Below are positions 41,155 through 52,299 of a stretch of 64,000 nucleotides of DNA, in pieces. The first letter of the stretch is position 1. Each line of letters starts with the position of its first letter. The stretch spans positions 11,140,450 to 11,204,449 of the forward strand of contig OZ025270.1 of assembly GCA_964019165.1 (NCBI GenBank), read 5' to 3'. Made by a program: the position numbers and the translations under genes. The notes below the pieces were generated by a model. It ran no database searches. It was not told where the DNA came from and saw only the letters and a list, made by a program, of their open reading frames with translations. This DNA is from Mastigias papua. Taxonomy: Eukaryota > Cnidaria > Scyphozoa > Rhizostomeae > Mastigiidae.

Positions 41155-42650
41155 GCTAACTGTCGGAACAAAAACTGGGGACCCCCTGAGTGCAATTCTG
41201 TTCATCATCACACTTGATACTTCACTAAGAGAAGTACATCAAAGAGCAGTCACTAGTTTGAACATTCAAAACGAAAAGAGTTTCACCTTTGCCATTTGGA
41301 GGATATGCCGACGACATCGCCCTAGTTAGCCTACATGAGAAGATAGTAAAAGAAATGTTGGAAGTTTTAGAACACAAGTAAGGAAAGAAAACTATGCATC
41401 AGGCCGGATAAATATGTGCTATGCTATATGTACGCCGCTCAGGAAACCGGTGGTACTAAGCCAAGGGAGACAGATCACCTGAAATTTACGATTCATGGTG
41501 AAAAAATCACTGTATTAAGCTGGCATGAGCCATACAACTATCTTGCAAAACCTACTACAGTAGCGGAGAACATACAAGTCAAGTAGCAGATATGCTAAGT
41601 AGATATAAGGAGATCCTTGAAAATATTACGTCTTGCCTATTGCCACTTGCATTAAAGATCGAAGCGTTAGGCATGATGATAGGAATGCAAAAATCGAGCA
41701 TAATTTGAGCAATACCTACATTACAGAAGAACAATTACAAGACTTCGACAAAGCTCTTGTGTCCTGCTCAAGAAAAATTTTCAACCTGAACAATAACACC
41801 ACAGTAAGAACATTTTTCCTAGTGAAACAGCGAGGAGGGCTTCGGGTGAGAAAACCATCAGTAATTTACAGAGCAACACGTATTAGCTTTCTTGTAAAGA
41901 TGATAAATCACTCTGACAAAAATTTCAGGTACATCACACGTAATTCGCTCTATCTAGATTTCAATAAAAAGGTATCCCAAGGACAGAAAGAGAATATAAT
42001 TTTCTCGGATATGCAATAAATGAAAATGGATTGCTAGATACGCAAATCAAAGGGGGCTTTGGTGTGCAGTCGGACTGGCCACAACTCTTCACTCTAGTTA
42101 AAAAAGTGAACGTTGAACTGAAATGGGAAAGATGGTGAGAAGATCTGCATGATGCTGGACGTAATCAGTTAATATTGAGATCAGCAACTGGATCTAAAAT
42201 TGTAACACAAAAAGGTATACGGAAGGAGCTAAATAAAGAACAGAGAAGAGAGAGCATTAAGAGAACTTGGAGTCAAAATAGAAAACGAAAACGAAGAATT
42301 ATTAAATCTAAAACCTGGCATTATTATGAAAGAAAGAAGTAGAATGACTATCTTGGATATTGCTTGTCCATACGATGTTTACACTTCTGAAAAATATAAC
42401 CTCAGTTTAGAAAAGTATAAGAGCTTGCAAGCATTCAAAGAAAGAGAAATGATGCCGTGTATATGTGATGCGATCATAATCGGATCACTTGGTACTGTTC
42501 ACAAGAATGCACTGAAAGTTATGATAGACATGGGAATGCCTAAAACGAAGACAAAAGGTTTGATTAAATGGTGCTCAACATCAAATATTATCAGTTCGCA
42601 TCAAATCTGGAATGTAAGATGTAAACTTGTCAAGGAACATTAGAAGTGAA
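41155..42650 (+). pseudogene. R2-superclade LINE with restriction-like endonuclease, degraded
   Basis: Frame fragments in order: GTKTGDPLSAILFIITLD (RT), FGGYADDIALVSLHE (catalytic YADD) and EPYNYLAKPTTVAENIQ. Then an open block 41633-42019 with TVRTFFLVKQRGGLRVRKPS and YRATRISFLVKMINHSD. A last block 42326-42643 has KERSRMTILDIACPYDVY, IIIGSLGTVHKNAL and KGLIKWCSTSNI. The final block fits the restriction-like endonuclease of R2/NeSL/CRE-type LINEs (PD-x12-D). Here the first motif reads KPG instead of KPD. Several frameshifts make the copy dead; the 5' part of the element is missing. Confidence 0.8.
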
Positions 42651-43594
42651 ACATACAAATTACGAAATACTAAAGATTGTCTGAAAAGCTTCTGTGTTTA
42701 TTTGGACACATTAAACAAACTTCGAGTTTTAGAGCTATCAAAGTTTAATAAGTATCAATATGTATGTATGTACGTGTGCATGAGTCTGTTTACTTTAGGG
42801 ATGAGGATGCCTCTTTTCAGCCGATTGTTTATTTGATTGTGAAAGTTATTGAGAATGAAAATCCTGTAAGAGTTGCAACTAGAACCGAACGTGCTTTGAA
42901 CTTTCGGACTTGAAGGCAAAGTGGTCATGATGATATGGTAATGGGCCATTTCAAGGAATTTTTAGGAGTAGCTTTTAGTGGTCTTTTATATATTAAGAAT
43001 CAACTTTGGGATGTTCTTTCACACAATTTTTGCAAATAGTCCTAGGCCTCTTTACTCTTCTGTCCACTTTTGAAATTTTGAGTAAAATAGTCTTTAGGGT
43101 GGTGATTTGCGTCTTAAAGATGTGCATGCCTGTCTTAATTCGGTCTGAGGAACTTTTTGTATTTAGAGAGGATTCTATGAGAGTATTTCTTATTTCATTG
43201 TGGGAAGCTTGCGGAAAGAAGAATAAGATGTTTGCAGTAACCGGATTGACTTGCAATCAGCTTTCCTAGAAGATCACAGATGGGTTCAATGAAAGTTAAT
43301 GATGTGTTTGTTTAGTGGCGGGATTGCCGGAGCTTGCTGATAATGATAGAAGCATTTCTGATCGGAAATTATAATTGTATGAAGCAAGGGCCTTGCCAAA
43401 GTAGGAGTTATACCTCCATCATTTTTCGGAAGACTTTGGCAATCCTTTGGGTCGTCGGTAAAAGTCGGCATAATGATCATTGCATATCGGTAATTTGATG
43501 CCGTGTCAGTATTTATGGTGCTCTGTTCAAACCTGACGGTAGAAGTCTTTTGCTACATCCCCTACCTCCACGCACGAGTTCTTCGACACGGCAC
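42651..43594. other. No gene recognised
   Basis: The minus strand has scattered protein-like stretches (e.g. GITPTLARPLLHTIIISDQK near 43400), which may be an unrecognised decayed element. No family is assigned. Confidence 0.35.
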
Positions 43595-43605
43595 TGTTCC
43601 AGTCA

Positions 43606-45421
43606 ACAGAGACAGATTTTGTAATATCCAATCAAAAGCGATCCTCAACAACCAATCAGAAACCTGAACGGGACGTTATTTGTTTACATTTTGCCTACCA
43701 CCCCCTCTAGTAATGGTAAAGAATAGCTGCACAAAAAGGCCCGTCATCAATACATACTTCCTTGAAACTCTCCCAGTTTTTTGTAGCATTTTTCTAAAGT
43801 AATAAGCTATGAATTCCTCGCAGCCCTAAGCGATAGCTTCATGGACATTTTCTGCAGCGACGTTCAAATTTCATGCTTCCTAAATTGTATGTCAAATAGG
43901 TCTAGGCACCCAGGGAAATTACCTGTCAACCCCAAAAGAACTGTTCATAGTTCAAAATCAATACCGCAAAATTCCTCAAGGGAACCCCCTTCTCAATAGG
44001 ATCATTGAATTGAAATTAATTTCTTATTGTAACTGCAACTTCTTCTCTTCCCACCCCAGAAAGTTAGGTAATGATTTGCACATTTCCCGTGACAATAACC
44101 AACAAGAGAAGGAGGACAAAGAAAATTAATATCCTTCTTTAACTTAGACTTGCTTCATCAAGGCAGCATCTTTCACAACAAACTTATTGCTGAGTGAAAC
44201 GGAGTTATAAAGTTGCCATTCGGTGAATTAGAATAATTCCATTCGGTGAATTAAAACTCCATGTGGCTACAGTGAATGTAAAATTTGCGATGGTTCTTGA
44301 CGTATTCTCATTGTCGTTGAAGAAACATATTTTTCGTTACAAGAGTGTATTTATTTTATCAAATTTGCGTCAGCAGGTATTCTCCTTTGCCGGGCTGTTT
44401 CAGAGAAATTTGCAAATCATTATCTATTTTTCGGAGGTGGGAGAGACATAGTTGAAATTGAAAAAAGGAGATTAACTTCAAATTTAAGAGGCTATATAGC
44501 TAACAGATTAATATTGGAGGTAATAATGTCACTTGTTTTGTTCACTCAACTGATGGAGCGAGCTTGTTAGACTACCAGCAACGTACCACCTGTTTTATTC
44601 TTTCTTTTCGTGGCTTTATTTGATTAATAGTTGTAGAAACTTCACCTCACATTAGCTGTCAAGAATTTTGGCCATGTGCATGTATTCATTCTATAGATTT
44701 AGTATTTTTGTAATGGCAACAGGATTTAGAAGAAATGAAAAGTGAAATGCGAGAATACAACTTTTCGCTTTTCTCGCACTTCCACTTTTCAGATTTAGGA
44801 TTATTTGGTACACTCAAAAACTGTCCAATGTTTATCTTGTCTATTTCCTGTACAAAAACTCAACATCTAATTTGGCATGAACTTTACTTATCTTGTTGTA
44901 CATATGTTGAATTGTAAGCAACATATTCAGTTGGAGTCAGAATACTTAGTGTCCTTTCTTGTTGTATTTGGTCAAAGTAAGTTGTAGTTTAAAAATTCTT
45001 ATACGATATAAAAGAAAAAGAGGCTATTGAGAAAGGGTTCATTTGAGGAATTTTTCGGTATTGACAGTGAATTATGAACAGTTCTCCTGGGGTTGGTAGC
45101 CACTTTCCTTTGGGTACCTAAACCTATTTGACATACAATTTAGGAAGGATGAAATTTGAACGCCGCTGTAGAAGAATTAGATGCAGATATCGCATAGAGC
45201 CGCGAGAAATTCATAACTTATTTTCTTACAAAAAGGCTGCTAAAAACTGGGAGAGCTTCAAGTAGGTATGTATTGATGGCGGCCTTTTTTGTACGACTAT
45301 TTTTTCCCCATTGCTAGAGGGGATGGCAGGCAAAATTTAAACAAAGTGGCGTCACCATTCAGGCTTCTGATTGGTTGTTGAGAAAGCCTTTTGATAGGCT
45401 AATTGCAAAATTTTCCTCAGT
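43606..45421. mobile_element. Mutator-like (MULE) element with ~400-bp inverted termini
   Basis: Left arm about 43606-43995 and right arm about 45035-45421 are diverged reverse complements over their whole length (e.g. aacaaccaatcagaa, tcccagtttt, ttcaaatttcatcctt-like, aggtaa and caataccg.aaaattcctca blocks). An 11-bp perfect direct repeat TGTTCCAGTCA flanks it (43595-43605 and 45422-45432). Long termini with a 9-11-bp duplication fit Mutator-like elements. The 1-kb centre has no transposase motif. Confidence 0.75.
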
Positions 45422-45432
45422 TGTTCCAGTCA

Positions 45433-46289
45433 TGTTATTAGTATGCCCTAATCTTTCTTATATCTTAGTCAAGCCTTCTAATATCCTTCCTTGTTTTTCT
45501 TCTGTACATGTACAATTACAACTCTACCTAACATACGATCATGGAGTTTCCTATCAAGGAGGCCTTTTACAACAGACTATGATGCATAGTAGAAATACTA
45601 ATTGAGATTGTTCTATGCACTCTAATGATGACAAAGTAGTTACCATCAAATTAGGAAATAAACCTATGCAATCCAGTTTTGACATAGGTTGACGGCTGCT
45701 GGACGATATCGCTCTAAGCTTTGTCAGCTTTTACTATCTGCTGCATCATTTTCTTGTCAAATTTTTTCCTATTCGATTCAGAACACATTTGCACACACAT
45801 TTGCACACACATTTGCACACATATTGGACACCATAAACTGGCTAAATGATAAACTCTTCTACATGATGACGTTTAGTGGAGTCGCGCTGCTACTGTTTGA
45901 AGAATTGTGTGCAACTGCTAATCCGAAGATAAATTTTACCAGGAGTCTCTGCATAAATGTGTGGTATTGTTGGTAAACAGATTTGAGCTCTGAACTGAAT
46001 CCTTAGCACTCATTCCAGACGTTGTTAGCTCGATGTTACAGCTGAGAAGTTTATAATCTTATTGATTCTGTGCAGGTGGAAGTATTTCAGAATCCGTGGA
46101 ACGGCCCAATCCATAACTGTGAGTTTTGACTGTGTTTGAAAACAAAAATTACGGTCTTTTTCGACATTACCAAGGTAAGTGCAGTAGCTGTCAAGACAAT
46201 CTAGCAGTATTGTCTTCCTAGCGACATATGGATAAATATTATCGATGTTAGGATCCGTTCATTACGAATCGCGTAATCACTCAAACGTA
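45433..46289. other. No gene recognised; short 12-bp repeat
   Basis: Three to four copies of acacatttgcac lie at 45783-45825. Otherwise unassigned. Confidence 0.5.
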
Positions 46290-48217
46290 GGACAGTAAGT
46301 AACGTAGAGGGGTAAGTAAATAACGGAGGAAAGTAAAGAAATAACGGAATTAAGTAAAAGAGTAAGCAAGTAAAATATCGCAAGCAAGTAGACTAGTAAC
46401 GGAGGTGAGAAAACTTCATATATATGATTCATTTACAAATAGCATTTCTATAGAATGAAATAAACCAATCGCTCTCAAACTTTGAGAAAGGATTGATTAG
46501 ATGTTAATGTTAGTTTCGTAGTAAACTTCAAATCAACGCATTACACTCAAATCAAAACTAATATGAATCCATGGAGTTTGGAGAGCTTAAAAGTTTAAGA
46601 ATGTTTTGCAGATTTTAACTGTTCCATTAGTTACAGTTGCCTGCATTTTCAAATCCAAGATCGTTGACGTATTTGAAGAGATGCATAAGGTTACATTTCC
46701 AATTGTTTCAACTATTATAGGTAAACATTTTGAAGCGATAATCAAGATAAAATATTTGAATGTTTCGTAATAACGGTGCATAGTTCATTTTTTCTTGGAT
46801 TTTCTTAGAAATACTGATGCCAGATGGGCAACTGAGCCCTATGATTGGCGCTTAACTTCGTGGTGGGTCATGGGAGTCTATAGCCCTGTCCTTTTTCTCA
46901 AAAAGGTAGAAGTGCCCTTTTTCTAGGGGGAATTTTGAAACTGTTTATTGCATTTTTGATAAGTAGACCTGCTTATCATCCCTTAGGATTTCTTTTGTTG
47001 CTAAATCTGAAAATATTATTTCAACATACATTCTCTTTTTTTTCTATAGATATGAGAATTTAAAATAACAATTTTCAAACTAACTTTCTCCTTTACAACA
47101 CTACGAAGACGATACCAGGAGGTGCAAAGTATCATGACTACCCCCTGGCCTTTAAGGTGCTCCTCTGGTCAATAAACTAAACTCCACAGTTTGTGACACA
47201 TTAATCACCTTTTTACGCATTGTTTTTTTTCAATAAACAGTGTTTTTCCAACATTCTCTTTAGGACATGCTTAGTGCTCCCTCTTGTTAGTTAGACCCTT
47301 GGCTCCATAAATCTCTAGTTGCACATCTGATTATAGCGTAACTTATTCCCTACAATTAAGTCAGGCTTATCATGAGGATCCTTCGAAGTTGTTATATTTG
47401 GCGGATTCCATCAATGCTCAATATGATATATGTTTTTAATATATTCGGGTTCTTTTAGTTGATGGTAATTATGTTAAGGGTGGTCCATCTTAATTAAGAC
47501 TTTTGATGCATATTTTGCTTGAGTATCATGTCATAATGGCAAGTAATATCTTGCTTAAATATTTGGACGGCCACTTATCATATGCATTACTTCTTCTACA
47601 TATGCATGACATAATCTGCAATATTTGTCAGTGGCTGGCTCTATGCCTTGGCCAATCTGACGTTTATGTTGCAAATACCTTGTAGAGGCCTCTTCATCTA
47701 TAGTTGCATTCAGGTAACTAGCAACATGACAAGATGTATACCTGTTCTTTGATTGACTGATCATGCTTGCTTAGAGTTCAATATTTGCGTCACTTTCATC
47801 TTTCTCTAGAAGAATCCGTGCATTATCTTACGTGTATAGTTTTCATCGTGTTCAATCTCTTTTGTTGCATTATACCTTCTACTCAGTACTTTTGACTTCT
47901 GTTTTGTTTCCATCAATATATTATTATTTCTCAGAATATCTTCAGGTACGCTTTTAATAGGTTCATCCTCACACTCGTTAAAATGTTGTAAAATATGGTT
48001 TCCTTCGGAGTTCAGCTTCAGCTGTTGGTATATTGATATGACCCTGCTTTCAGAAAGCGCTTTGATACCTTTCAAGCCTCTTCCACCTTTACTTCTGGTG
48101 ATGTAAAAGCTTATCAATGCCTAAACTTGAATGAAAGTTATCAATGCCTAAAATTGAGTGAAAGTTTCCAGTTACTGCTAGCTTTGTTCTGGTTTTGGTA
48201 TCTAGTTGTTCAATTAA
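46290..48217 (-). mobile_element. R2-superclade LINE, minus strand, copy 1
   Basis: Reading on the minus strand the copy begins in the post-RT region and ends with a 3' UTR (46400-46586) and a degenerate GTAA-rich tail (46290-46400, e.g. aagtaa and taacgg units). It is 5' truncated. The adjoining copy 2 has the same 3' UTR and tail. Confidence 0.75.
46587..48117 (-). pseudogene. LINE ORF C-terminal half, copy 1
   Basis: On the minus strand: ITRSKGGRGLKGIKALSESR then KEIEHDENYTRKIMHGFF (48117 to 47806). Next comes STRYLQHKRQIGQGIEPATD followed by KYCRLCHAYVEEVMHMISG, the CCHC zinc region (47764 to 47555); the final Cys is replaced. The end is LPIIVETIGNV, then NGTVKICKTFLNF and a stop at 46587, the typical end of the endonuclease domain in this LINE type. 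Stops and shifts interrupt the frame. Confidence 0.72.
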
Positions 48218-49066
48218 GCAAGTAAGCAAGTAAGCTTCTTTTATGTCATTCATTTACAATTGGTATTTCTATACAATAAAAGAAACAAACTAGTCTCAAG
48301 CCTCGGGACAAGATTGACTATTAGATGTCAAAAACTGATTTCGTAGTAAACCTAAAATCAGAACATCTTACTAAAATCAAAGCTAATTTGTTATCGGTGG
48401 AGTTCAAATAGTTTAAGAGCTTAAGAATGTTTTACAGATTAAGTTAGGGTTATTGTGAGGAACCTTCGAAGCTGCTATTATTAGCAGATTCCACCAGTAT
48501 TCATTGTGCCCTATCTTTTTTATGTATTCAGGTTCTTTTGAGTAGCCTAATGGTATTGGTATTCAGGGTGGTTCTTTATAATTATCGCTCTCGATACATA
48601 TTTTGCCAATGCAGCATACCGTAATGGCAAATAATTCCTTGCTGACATGTTTGGACAGACACTGATCACATGCATTACATCTTCTACACTTGCATAACAT
48701 GACCTACTTTGTTTATCAGCAGTTGGTTCTCGGCCTTAATCAACTTAGTGTTTATTTGCAAGTACCTTGTAGGGGTTTCTTGACCCATTTTTGCAATGAG
48801 GTAGCCAGCAAAATGAGATTATATATGGCTGTTCTTTGATTGACTGAGGCTTGTGAGGAAGTCAAGGTTTGCATCACTTTTCATCTTTCTCTGGAAGAAT
48901 CGGTGCATTACCTTACGTGCATATCTTTCATCGTGCTCAATCTCTTTTGTAGCATTAAACCTTTTAGTCAGTACTTTTGGTTTCTTGTTTGTTTTAATTT
49001 CCATATTGGCATTTCTCAGAATATCTTGAGATACTCTTTTAATCGATTCTTCATCACACTCGTTAA

Positions 49067-50273
49067 CATACAGTGGACCATGATATCATGTTAGATGTAC
49101 TATGCATGCACTTTGGTACTGAAGGAGTAGCTCTTAGCTGGCTTGAATCTTATCTTCGAAGTCGCCAGTTCAAGGTCAATATAGGATCAGAAAATTCTCC
49201 ACTAAAGGATGTGATGTGCTCTGTCCCCCAAGGGTCATGTTTGGGGACAGTTCTTTACTTAATTTATGTCAGTACAATAGCAAATGTTACTCCTGAAAAC
49301 CTGTATATCTATGGTTATGCTGATGATCATGCTCTAAGTACATCTTTCAAACCAGGTTATCAAGATGAATGTGAGGGCAACCAGCAATTATAGGAAATTT
49401 GTCTTGCTGTGAAAGACTGGATGGATAGCAATAGACTGACAATGAATGCCTCTAAAACAGAATACATATACTTTGGCTATTCTCACCAACTTGCAAAATG
49501 TGAGAATAAAAGCCATGTAAATGGAGAGCTAGTTGAGAGGACTGATGTAATAAAATACCTTGGAATCTATATGGATGAACAACTCAATATCCAAAAATAT
49601 ATAACAGAGATGTGCCAAGAAGCAATGTATGGACTGTACAGAGTGAAAGAAGTGAGGAAAGTTTTAACAGATGAAGCTGCAGAAACAATAGCTGTGGGTA
49701 TAATAATGTCCCACTTAGATTTTTGAAATGAAATTTTGATAGGCCCACCAGAACATCAAATTAGTAGACTGCAAAGAGTACAAGTGTTAGCTGCCGGAGC
49801 TTTACTAGGAAGGAAAGCTCATGAAAGTGGCACAAGATGTCTAAAGCAACTTCATTGGTTGCCCATAAATCTCAGAATTGAGCACAAAGTTCTAACTCTG
49901 ATTTTTAAGGCACTGAAAGGCACAGCTCCTCAGTGCCTGAAAGATATGCTGAAACTAAGTAAAAATGTGAGACTATAAAGATCAAACAATATCTACATGA
50001 AACTAGATATTCCCAAAGTAAAGAGAATCATTTGCAAACAAATCATTCAGTGTAATGGGACCACGAAGTGGAATGATGCTCCTAATGAAGTAGAACAATG
50101 CATCGATGTTGAAAAATTTACGAAAAAGTTGAAGACATTTCTTTTTAATAAGTTTTAAACGGACATGCTAGGTTTTTAGGAATATTTAGGAACTTTGAAG
50201 CGCACTTGAAGTTATTACACCAATACTGCGCTATAGTAAGTGATTTATTTGCCATTTTTACCATTTTACTTAT
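49067..50273 (+). mobile_element. CR1/Jockey-like LINE nested in copy 2
   Basis: A 5'-truncated plus-strand LINE. GTTAA occurs on both sides (49062-49066 and 50274-50278) as a probable target duplication. Comparison with copy 1 near 47975 shows the interrupted sequence resuming across the gap. Confidence 0.75.
49070..50157 (+). pseudogene. CR1/Jockey-like reverse transcriptase fragment
   Basis: Three consecutive in-frame or nearly in-frame blocks. 49073-49393 has HFGTEGVALSWLESYLRSRQ, VPQGSCLGTVLYLIYVS and catalytic GYADDHALS. 49409-49726 has MKDWMDSNRLTMNASKTEYI and IKYLGIYMDEQLN. 49736-49978 has QISRLQRVQVLAAGALLGRK and LKQLHWLPINLRIEHKVL. A degraded end follows with TKWNDAPNEV. Stops at 49391, 49724 and 49976 disable it. 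Confidence 0.87.
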
Positions 50274-50615
50274 GTTAAAATGTGGCTTCGTTCAGAGTCT
50301 AGTGTCAGGTGTTGGTATATTGATATGAGCCTGCTCTGAAAAAGTGTTTGGTGCTCTTTAAGCCTTTCTCTCCTTCACTTCTGGTGATGTAAAGCTTACA
50401 GATGTCTGAATTTGGGTGAAAAGTGCCGGTAAATGCTAAGTTTTTTCTGGTTTTGATATCTAGTTGTTCAATGCCAGCAATTGTCCAGTCAACTATCCCT
50501 GCAGTCGGTGTTATAACAGGGATAGCAAAGGTATTGTACGCTATTACTTTGTTGGAGTAAGTTTAAGTGAGTAAGTTAGTAAGTAGACACGAGGAGTAAG
50601 TAAATTACGGAAATT

Positions 50616-51934
50616 AATTATCTTTGGGCACTCCTTCCTAGTAGCTCGGTGTTCTTTACTCGCTGACTGTCCATCGGAGTTGATTTACCGATAGAGTTGC
50701 GTATAGCGTAGCTTGCACCCTGCCCATCCCTCATTTATTTTATAATTGCTGAAAGAGCTAATACAGTGCTTTGAAAGCGTATCGGAGTGGGATTCAAATC
50801 ACGTACGCCCTGGTCGTAAAGCAGAGGTGCGAACTAATGCATCATCGTTGCATGTAGGATCTTATCTGTTCCTTGTAGTGATTGGTTGGTACAAAACAAT
50901 ATCATTCTTACTTGCGCTTCATAATTGGCTTGTTTGATTTACAAATCGATTTGCATTGGTTACTTTCGATCATTATGTTAATGCTCTATACCCTGAAAAG
51001 CATCTGCTGAACATCTTCTGTACACCATTCGGTTGTGCTTGCCTTTTTCAAAAGAATATTGCTATATTGTTCAGCGAAGACATCCTTCTTACCCAGCGAC
51101 TATTTTGTAACCAGCATCTTGAGGTCTGTCATATGGACTTTCCAAGGATCACACTAATGCAATCATTAATACTACCTGGTTTTCCTGGGACTGGTGGAAG
51201 TAAGGATCATGACTTCTTTCAACTAACTACAATCAATGCCAATAGTCTTGGAACATTTGCTGTATTTTTTGACCTTGCTGGTGAGCGTTCCCCTCTCCCC
51301 TTGAAAGCAATGTTGATTTATACAGGTTTTATACACAGTAAACAAGTCAAATTGCTTTCACGCAACTGTCAGCTAACACAACCGTGAATTCAACATTGTT
51401 CTGGGGGGTAGGGGGGGGCGTAGTCCGTCGTGCTTCACCGGGATCTCATAATTTTCACATAAATACTGCAGTCAAAAGGTGTTCCAAGGACTTCTGGCTG
51501 TGATTGTACACGTTTGACAAAGCTTATAGGCGGATGCCTTTTGTCATCATCCATTGTTTACCAAAGATAGGAGCGTGGTCTTGCCCAAATTTTTTCTATA
51601 TACCATGATACAGACTGATAGACATGTATTGCGAGATTCTTATGATGAATGCTTTTTTGATCAGCACCCATTGCTTACCTAGGATAGGAGTTGTATTCCT
51701 TACCATATTGTGGCTAAATGTGTTTATTGAAAACAAAGCAGATTTGCAGCAAGCTGAAGTTTAAGAAGCCTCGGTTGTGTATTGACATTCCACAAAAAAG
51801 GAGACGATGCATGCCAGCTTTCCATGACATTAAACTGAACATGCTGACGACGAACGCAATTATGCATTCATCGCCCTAACAATACCGTTACTTAGAAAAT
51901 ACCATATTTGCAGCATATGGTCTGCACCTGATTT
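50616..51934. other. No gene recognised
   Basis: A 143-codon open frame (50956-51387) starts MVTFDHYVNALYPEKHLLNI. Its later part resembles minus-strand sequence near 53390-53260 at DNA level (cc.ctcccc...aaagcaatgttg), so part of it is probably a dispersed repeat. A loose duplication lies at 51536-51715. Confidence 0.4.
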
Positions 51935-51939
51935 CCATA

Positions 51940-52290
51940 CGATGCAAGGGTCGCTGGTAACGCAACGTCTACTGCTGATGCAAGGGTCGCTGGTAACGCA
52001 ACGTGTACTGCTGACGCAAGGGTCGCTGGTAACGCAACGTGTACTGCTGACGCAAGGGTCGCTGGTAACGCAACGTGTACTGCTGATGCAAGGGTCGCTG
52101 GTAACGCAACGTGTACTGCTGACGCAAGGGTCGCTGGTAACGCAACGTGTACTGCTGATGCAAGGATCGCTGGTAACGCAACGTGTACTGCTGATGCAAG
52201 GGTCGCTGGTAGCGCAACGTATACTAGTGACGCAAGGATTGCTGGTGACGCAGATATCCCTAGTGACGCGAGCATCGCTTCTGATGCATG
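51940..52290. repeat. 36-bp minisatellite (about 9 units)
   Basis: Units read tgctgacgcaagggtcgctg then gtaacgcaacgtgtac, with few changes until the last two units, which diverge. As 36 is a multiple of 3, three frames stay open. It is judged non-coding. Confidence 0.93.
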
Positions 52291-52299
52291 GGTCGGAGG

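Larger units (their letters stand above)
48218..50615 (-). mobile_element. R2-superclade LINE, minus strand, copy 2 (split)
   Basis: Copy 2 has a tail at 48218-48236 (aagcaagtaagcaagtaag) and a 3' UTR at about 48237-48440 matching 46410-46617. An internal deletion removes most of the endonuclease: 48440 joins sequence equivalent to 47355 of copy 1. Coding remnants continue (KRFNATKEIEHDERYARKVM at 48950-48890). A plus-strand LINE interrupts it at about 49067-50273. The upstream coding part resumes at about 50280-50545 (minus strand: FAIPVITPTAGIVDWTIAGI, then LYITRS). Another GTAA-rich stretch lies at 50560-50612. Confidence 0.7.

Noticed and set aside
46612..46720. Plus-strand exon-like stretch (LTVPLVTVACIFKSKIVDVF) with good acceptor and donor
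   Set aside because: The antisense strand encodes the C-terminus of the R2-type LINE (NGTVKICKTFLNF then stop), which explains the conservation-like openness.
50956..51387. 143-codon open frame
   Set aside because: No recognisable motif, and part of it resembles a dispersed non-coding repeat near 53300.
39914..52290. Possible CRISPR-like arrays at the two minisatellites
   Set aside because: Units are directly abutting tandem repeats with no unique spacers, and the DNA is eukaryotic.
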